From: Hypericum androsaemum
Taxonomy: Eukaryota; Streptophyta; Magnoliopsida; Malpighiales; Hypericaceae
Length of the DNA stretch: 64,000 nt
Assembly (NCBI GenBank): GCA_963995505.1
Contig: OZ023196.1
Coordinates: forward strand, 13,823,106-13,887,105
Reading direction: 5' to 3'
Shown here in pieces: positions 60,006 to 64,000 of this stretch. Under the pieces are notes generated by a model. It worked only from the letters and a program-made list of their open reading frames with translations, made no database searches and was not told the DNA's origin. Position 1 is the first letter of the stretch, and every line of letters starts with the position of its first letter. Position numbers and translations under genes: made by a program.

Positions 60006-60235
60006 TATATATGTAGAGTTTGTTCATTAATTAAAAATAATTAGTATATTTTAGCTTTGAAATTATTAATTGTTTCTATTTTTTGAGTGTGATATCTGAT
60101 TGTTTAAAATTTTGTGGGTGTATATATGTAGAGTTTGTTCATTAATTAAAAATAATTAGTATATGTTAGCTTTTGAAATTATTAATTCTTTATATTTTTT
60201 TAGTGTGATATCTGATTGTTTAAAATTTTGTGGGT
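60006..60235 (+). repeat. 115-bp tandem duplication in the leader intron
   Basis: TATATATGTAGAGTTTGTTC starts at 60006 and again at 60121, and the two copies are nearly identical over the period. Confidence 0.9.
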
Positions 60236-60289
60236 GTGCGAATTTTATAAACTGACCAACCCCAATGGCCAGACCGGTTTAATGAGTCG

Positions 60290-60352
60290 GAATGGTCGGA
60301 CCGGTCGGACCAGTCGGACCGGTCGGGTCGGTCGGACCGGTCCGACCGGTCA
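60290..60352 (+). repeat. Minisatellite of ACCGGTCGG units in the leader intron
   Basis: About six tandem 9- to 10-bp units of the type GGACCGGTC with small variants. Several units contain the 6-bp palindrome ACCGGT. The block is very GC-rich compared with its AT-rich surroundings. Confidence 0.9.
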
Positions 60353-60569
60353 GATTGTGAATTTTTTCTTGGTAAATTCCGGATGGTCGAGTACAAAAAG
60401 TGACCACCCTGCCAGTCCGATTAAATTTCATCTGGTTCTTAAGGTGGTCTCGGACCAAAAAATTGATGGAGAAGAATGTATGTTTATATGATATTTTTGT
60501 TAATATAAATTATGTTTTGTGTTGCTAATATAGAATTGCATACTGTTTTCTTTTGTTGTAGTATTCATA

Positions 60570-63245
60570 ATGGCTAACCGGGTTATAAGAATAAAGTTGA
60601 AATACGATGGAGTAATTTTCAACAACAATGAAACCGGTTTTGATTACCAAGGTGGTAGGAAAGAGAAGTTGAAGTTTCATGCAGCATTTGTTAGATACAA
60701 TATCTTGCGGAAAAAAGTTAACGAAAAGATCCCAATAGGTCTAAATGAAGAATTTGGGCCATTGATATTTAGATGTCCATTTGGAAGAGGACAATTTGGT
60801 CCAATGTTTATTAACGACGATGAAGATGTTAGGATAATGCTGGAGACCATGATTAACTTCTTTGGACCAATGGTGAAGGAGATTAAGCTTACAATCATTG
60901 TGGAAAAGAGGGTTAATAATTACAACCCGTTTGTCGTTGAAGCTGGTACGTCAACGGGGATGGATGTTGCTCATGAACCAATATTTGATTGGTTTGAAAA
61001 TGATCCTAGAGAGACGGGTCCATATGCCACATACAATTTTGATCGTGAAGACGAAGCAGAAGAAGTAGAAGACGAAGACGAAGCAGAAGAAGACAAAAAT
61101 GAAGCAGAAGAAGACGAAGATGAAGAAGAAGTAGTAGAAGAAGAGGAACAACAATACCGAGAACAACAATACGGTGAACTCGCTCTAACTGATCTCGGTG
61201 AACAATCATCGATGACTGTTTATGGTGAAGAATGGGATTACAACCGAGCAATAGATGGAAGTTGTTCTGGTTTGTTGAAAGAGGGTACGATTTGGAAGAG
61301 CAAATTTGATGCAAAGAGGGAGATCGAGGCGTTCGTAATGAACGATGGGCGTGAGTTTGTCCGAAAAGAAACAAGGCCAGAAACTTTTTCTGTGAAGTGT
61401 AAAAAATGGGAGATTGATGATTGCAAATGGGAGATCCGTGTCTCACAGGAAAGAAGGGGCACACTTTTCAGTCCATGGAAAATCGTGAAACACACCTACC
61501 CACATACCTGTGGTCGCCTACGAAAGTCGCAGGATCATAAACAACTCACTTCTGCTTTCATTGCACAAATTATTAAGAAACGAGTAGAGGAACAACCAGA
61601 AATTCGTGTGGCCACTTTAAGGTCAGAGATCCACGACCATATGAAGTTTAGACCCTCGTATACGAAGACTTGGTGGGCAAAAGAGAAGGCGTTTCAAGAT
61701 TTATGGGGGGATTGGCAAGAATCTTACAATCGCCTTCCGCAATGGTTTGCAGCATGCAAGGCAAATAATCCTGGAACTGTTGTTGAATGGGAATATTATC
61801 ACACCCTCCCTGGTTACGTGGAAGCACTAATTCCTGGAACAAAGATCTTTAAGCGAGTTTTTTGGAGCTTCAAGCCTTGCATTGAAGCTTTCAAACATTG
61901 CATGCCTGTCTTGGAGATTGATGGAACGTTCTTGTATGGAAAATACAAGCATGTCCTCCTGATCGCCACTGCAATTGATGGTAATAATGCTATAATTCCA
62001 ATAGCATTTGCTCTGGTAGAGGGTGAGAACACGGATAGTTGGCCGTGGTTCATGAAACAAGTCCGGAAGCACGTCACGCCTGGCCGACATGGAATATGTG
62101 TTATTTCTGATCGACATGCTGGCATATTAAAGGCAATGAATACGGAGTATGGTTGGGGAGAAGACAGTGATACCGCCCATCGATATTGTCTTCAACACGT
62201 AGCAAGCAATCTTAACAAACACTTCAAAAACGACGCCATGAGGAATGTCATGAAGATTGCAGGTGACATGCACAAATGTTTTGTAGTCTAAAACTATTTT
62301 ACAAGTTGTTACTCCACATTTAATATTTTTACTATGTTGGTTGTAGGAATGCAAGCTCAACTGTGGAAGTTGGAAGCTAACATGCGAGAAATATGGAATG
62401 TCTACCAGGAGGTCTTCAACTGGATGTATGAACAGGAATTGCCCAAGTGGAGCTTAGCGTGGGATGGCAGACGCCGATATGGTAACATGACGACGAATTT
62501 TGCCGAGTGCGTAAATATGATCTTCAAAAAAGTTCGTCGTTTACCGGTGACGGCCTTGGTGGCAGAGACATTTAACAAGCTAACCGAATATTTTGAAGAG
62601 AGATCAACTAAGTGTATGAAAGAGAGCTGTACTGGCAAAATATTGATGTCACAGAGGCTCCTAAACAGGTTGGAGCGGTGGGAGGGAAAGGCCAATGGAC
62701 ATAGAGTGCGAGTTTCTGACAGTACAGTTGGATCGTACGAAGTTCGCACTGGGTACGATATGAGAAGACAAAAGGGGGACAGAAAGCATTCAGTTAATCT
62801 TTCCACAGGATTTTGTGGCTGCGGCAAATTCCAGGCTTACCACTATCCGTGCTCACATGTGATGGCGTGTTGTACTGAACTTGGCATCGATTACAAGATA
62901 TTTGTGGATAAGTATTATCGCCTGGAAACCACACAAGCTTGCTACCAACTGAAGTTTGTTCCTCTGGGCAATCCTAAATATTGGCCGTATCCTGAAGATC
63001 CTACGGTTGTAAGGCTCATTCCAGATGAAAGATTAGCGAGGGGTAGAGGACAGCCACGGAAGCGCATACATAATGAAATGGATACAGTGCCTTTCGTCCG
63101 CTGTACGCTCTGTAAAACAAGGGGTCACACAAAAGCCAATTGTACTAATATAAGAGCAGTTGCGGCGGCAAGAGTGGCTAAAGCAGCTAAAGCGGCAGCT
63201 GTATCCGTAGGGGCAAGTACGAGTAGACGCCGTCGTGGACGTTGA
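60570..63245 (+). CDS. MULE-4 transposase (MuDR type), 863 aa, apparently intact
   Basis: Exons 60570-62262 and 62347-63245 join GCAG|GA with phase kept. The enzyme cuts and pastes the element. The N-terminal 120 residues form a domain I cannot name, followed by a very acidic stretch (about 155-195). A FAR1/MuDR-like DNA-binding region (about 230-330) follows (FDAKREIEAFVMNDGREFV, CKWEIRVS, HTCGR). The MULE catalytic core has Asp451 (EIDGTFL), Asp514 (SDRHAGI) and Glu618 (NFAECVN). Then comes a SWIM zinc finger C721-x-C723-x9-C733-x-H735, a CCHC knuckle C817-x2-C820-x4-H825-x4-C830, and a basic Arg/Ala tail. Length and domain order suit an autonomous transposase. No break is visible, in contrast to the three short MULEs in this window. 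Confidence 0.95.
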
Positions 63246-63423
63246 ATTGTAATTAATTTTGAACTGAAAGGATTGTACTTTGTAATATTTTGTGAAACTC
63301 TATGTGGGTTGTGTTGAGTTTCTTTGTAACAGTCTGAAGTTTAAGTTACTCTATCTTAGCAGAATAATGACGCATTACACATTTTATGTATATATTTATT
63401 GTCATAATTGTTCAGGTGTGCCA

Positions 63424-63946
63424 ATGAGGAGAAGTGGCAAAGAGCCAATCGCACATGATGACGAAGAGCCGGAGCATCCTCAAATTGATTGGAATGCTCT
63501 ATGTGGTTCTAAGTTTGGGTATATTTTCAAACGATTACAGAGGTCATCCAACGATAGATCAGAAGTCCCTCCTCAGAAACCTACCAAAAGCAACTGTTAT
63601 TACAAGCTTGTCAAGCGAGATCCAGAACCGTGGAGTAGAGCCATGGACTTTCTGACAGTTGAAGGTATTCCGTATTTCTATATTGGATCACATAATATTT
63701 TTATTAAATTTTAATTTATTTTACAGGGATGATGATAGGAACCTGTTTTAAAGGGACAAGTATTCAGAGCTTCAAAAATACCTATAGTGGTACTACAGTT
63801 ATGTCGGTAAGAAATTTTACATTATCCTTTAATTTGAGTTAGCATCATAGTCAATTTTATAACAAGTATTTTGTATTTGCTTGTAGATGGTTGTAGAGGT
63901 GACCCGTTTTCAGCGTGTCGGAATTGGCGCACTTGCGACATTAAAG
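63424..63946 (+). CDS. Unrecognised second gene of MULE-4, first three exons (continues past window)
   Basis: Starting 179 bp after the transposase stop, ATG 63424 opens a frame whose exons 63424-63664, 63727-63806 and 63887-63946 join at good GT-AG sites. The phases close exactly (241, 80 and 60 nt), and the last exon ends at AAAG|GTACAA, so the gene continues beyond the window. The 127 residues seen are polar and rather basic (MRRSGKEPIAHDDEEPEHPQ at the start; CYYKLVKRDPEPWSRAMDFL later), with no zinc motif or membrane segment. An acceptor (63415) lies just upstream of the ATG. I do not recognise the family. It could be an accessory gene of the element, as mudrB is for maize MuDR, or captured host sequence, or downstream exons of a longer transposase transcript after its stop. 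Confidence 0.6.
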
Positions 63947-64000
63947 GTACAATTAAAAGAATTTTATTTATTCTTACATATTTATGTTATGTGAGAAAAT

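Larger units (their letters stand above)
59527..64000 (+). mobile_element. MULE-4: autonomous Mutator-like element, left part (right end outside window)
   Basis: The left border is inferred at 59527 (GGGTTTTTTTTCTG) from the break in the duplicated cassette; GTCCACAAC just before it would be the 9-bp target duplication, to be matched beyond the window. The element carries a palindrome-rich terminal region, a promoter, a leader intron, a transposase gene and a second gene. The right terminal repeat is not in the window. Confidence 0.85.

Noticed and set aside
60951..61464. Minus-strand Leu/Phe-rich frames that look like membrane proteins
   Set aside because: Antisense of the acidic Glu/Asp stretch of the MULE-4 transposase.

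Overview
The window is nuclear DNA from a flowering plant, most likely a woody eudicot. Genes carry GT-AG introns. The families present (legumain, type II H+-pyrophosphatase, LRR receptor kinases, Copia/Gypsy LTR elements primed by initiator tRNA-Met, Mutator-like elements) are typical of plants. I cannot name the species from sequence alone.

Host genes are few. (1) At the left edge lie the last five exons of a legumain/vacuolar processing enzyme gene (199-2694). (2) Fragments of a type II H+-translocating pyrophosphatase gene (AVP2/VHP2-like) occur twice: a 5' part fused to one late exon (10.7-12.74 kb) and a 3' part (57.26-58.19 kb). Both look non-functional, and the middle of the gene is absent from the window. 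(3) There is one intact LRR-XII-type receptor kinase gene (17416-20794, 1056 aa), a broken paralogue (49999-54708) and a relic of about 45 bp of a third copy (24273-24318). A promoter/upstream cassette belonging to this receptor cluster recurs at least seven times, always in the same orientation. This shows that the region grew by local segmental duplication, with the pyrophosphatase 3' end as part of the duplicated unit.

Most of the rest is transposons, many with target-site duplications (TSDs) readable by eye. Copia-1 (3638-9716, TSD AATTT) is old and decayed. Copia-2 (24478-39878, TSD CACAC) is young, with two LTR mismatches. Nested in its pol gene is an intact Gypsy element with a single 1535-aa polyprotein (26787-36837, TSD GAAAG). 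Copia-3 (45135-49416, TSD CAAAA) is decayed. A short TRIM-like LTR element lies on the minus strand (15411-16382). Three non-autonomous Mutator-like elements have long terminal inverted repeats and 9-bp TSDs (13721-14855, 42445-43719, 51143-52490); the last interrupts the receptor pseudogene. There is also a hAT transposase fragment (56665-57236).

From 59527 to the right edge lies the left part of a large, apparently intact autonomous Mutator-like element. It has a terminal region packed with palindromes, a TATA box, a leader intron, an 863-aa DDE transposase with SWIM and CCHC zinc motifs, and downstream the first exons of a second gene that I do not recognise. This second gene, whose splice phases close perfectly, is the best candidate for something undescribed. 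Other structures worth a look are a higher-order tandem repeat (41057-42360) and the HRD kinase motif in both receptor copies, where this receptor group usually has a non-RD motif.
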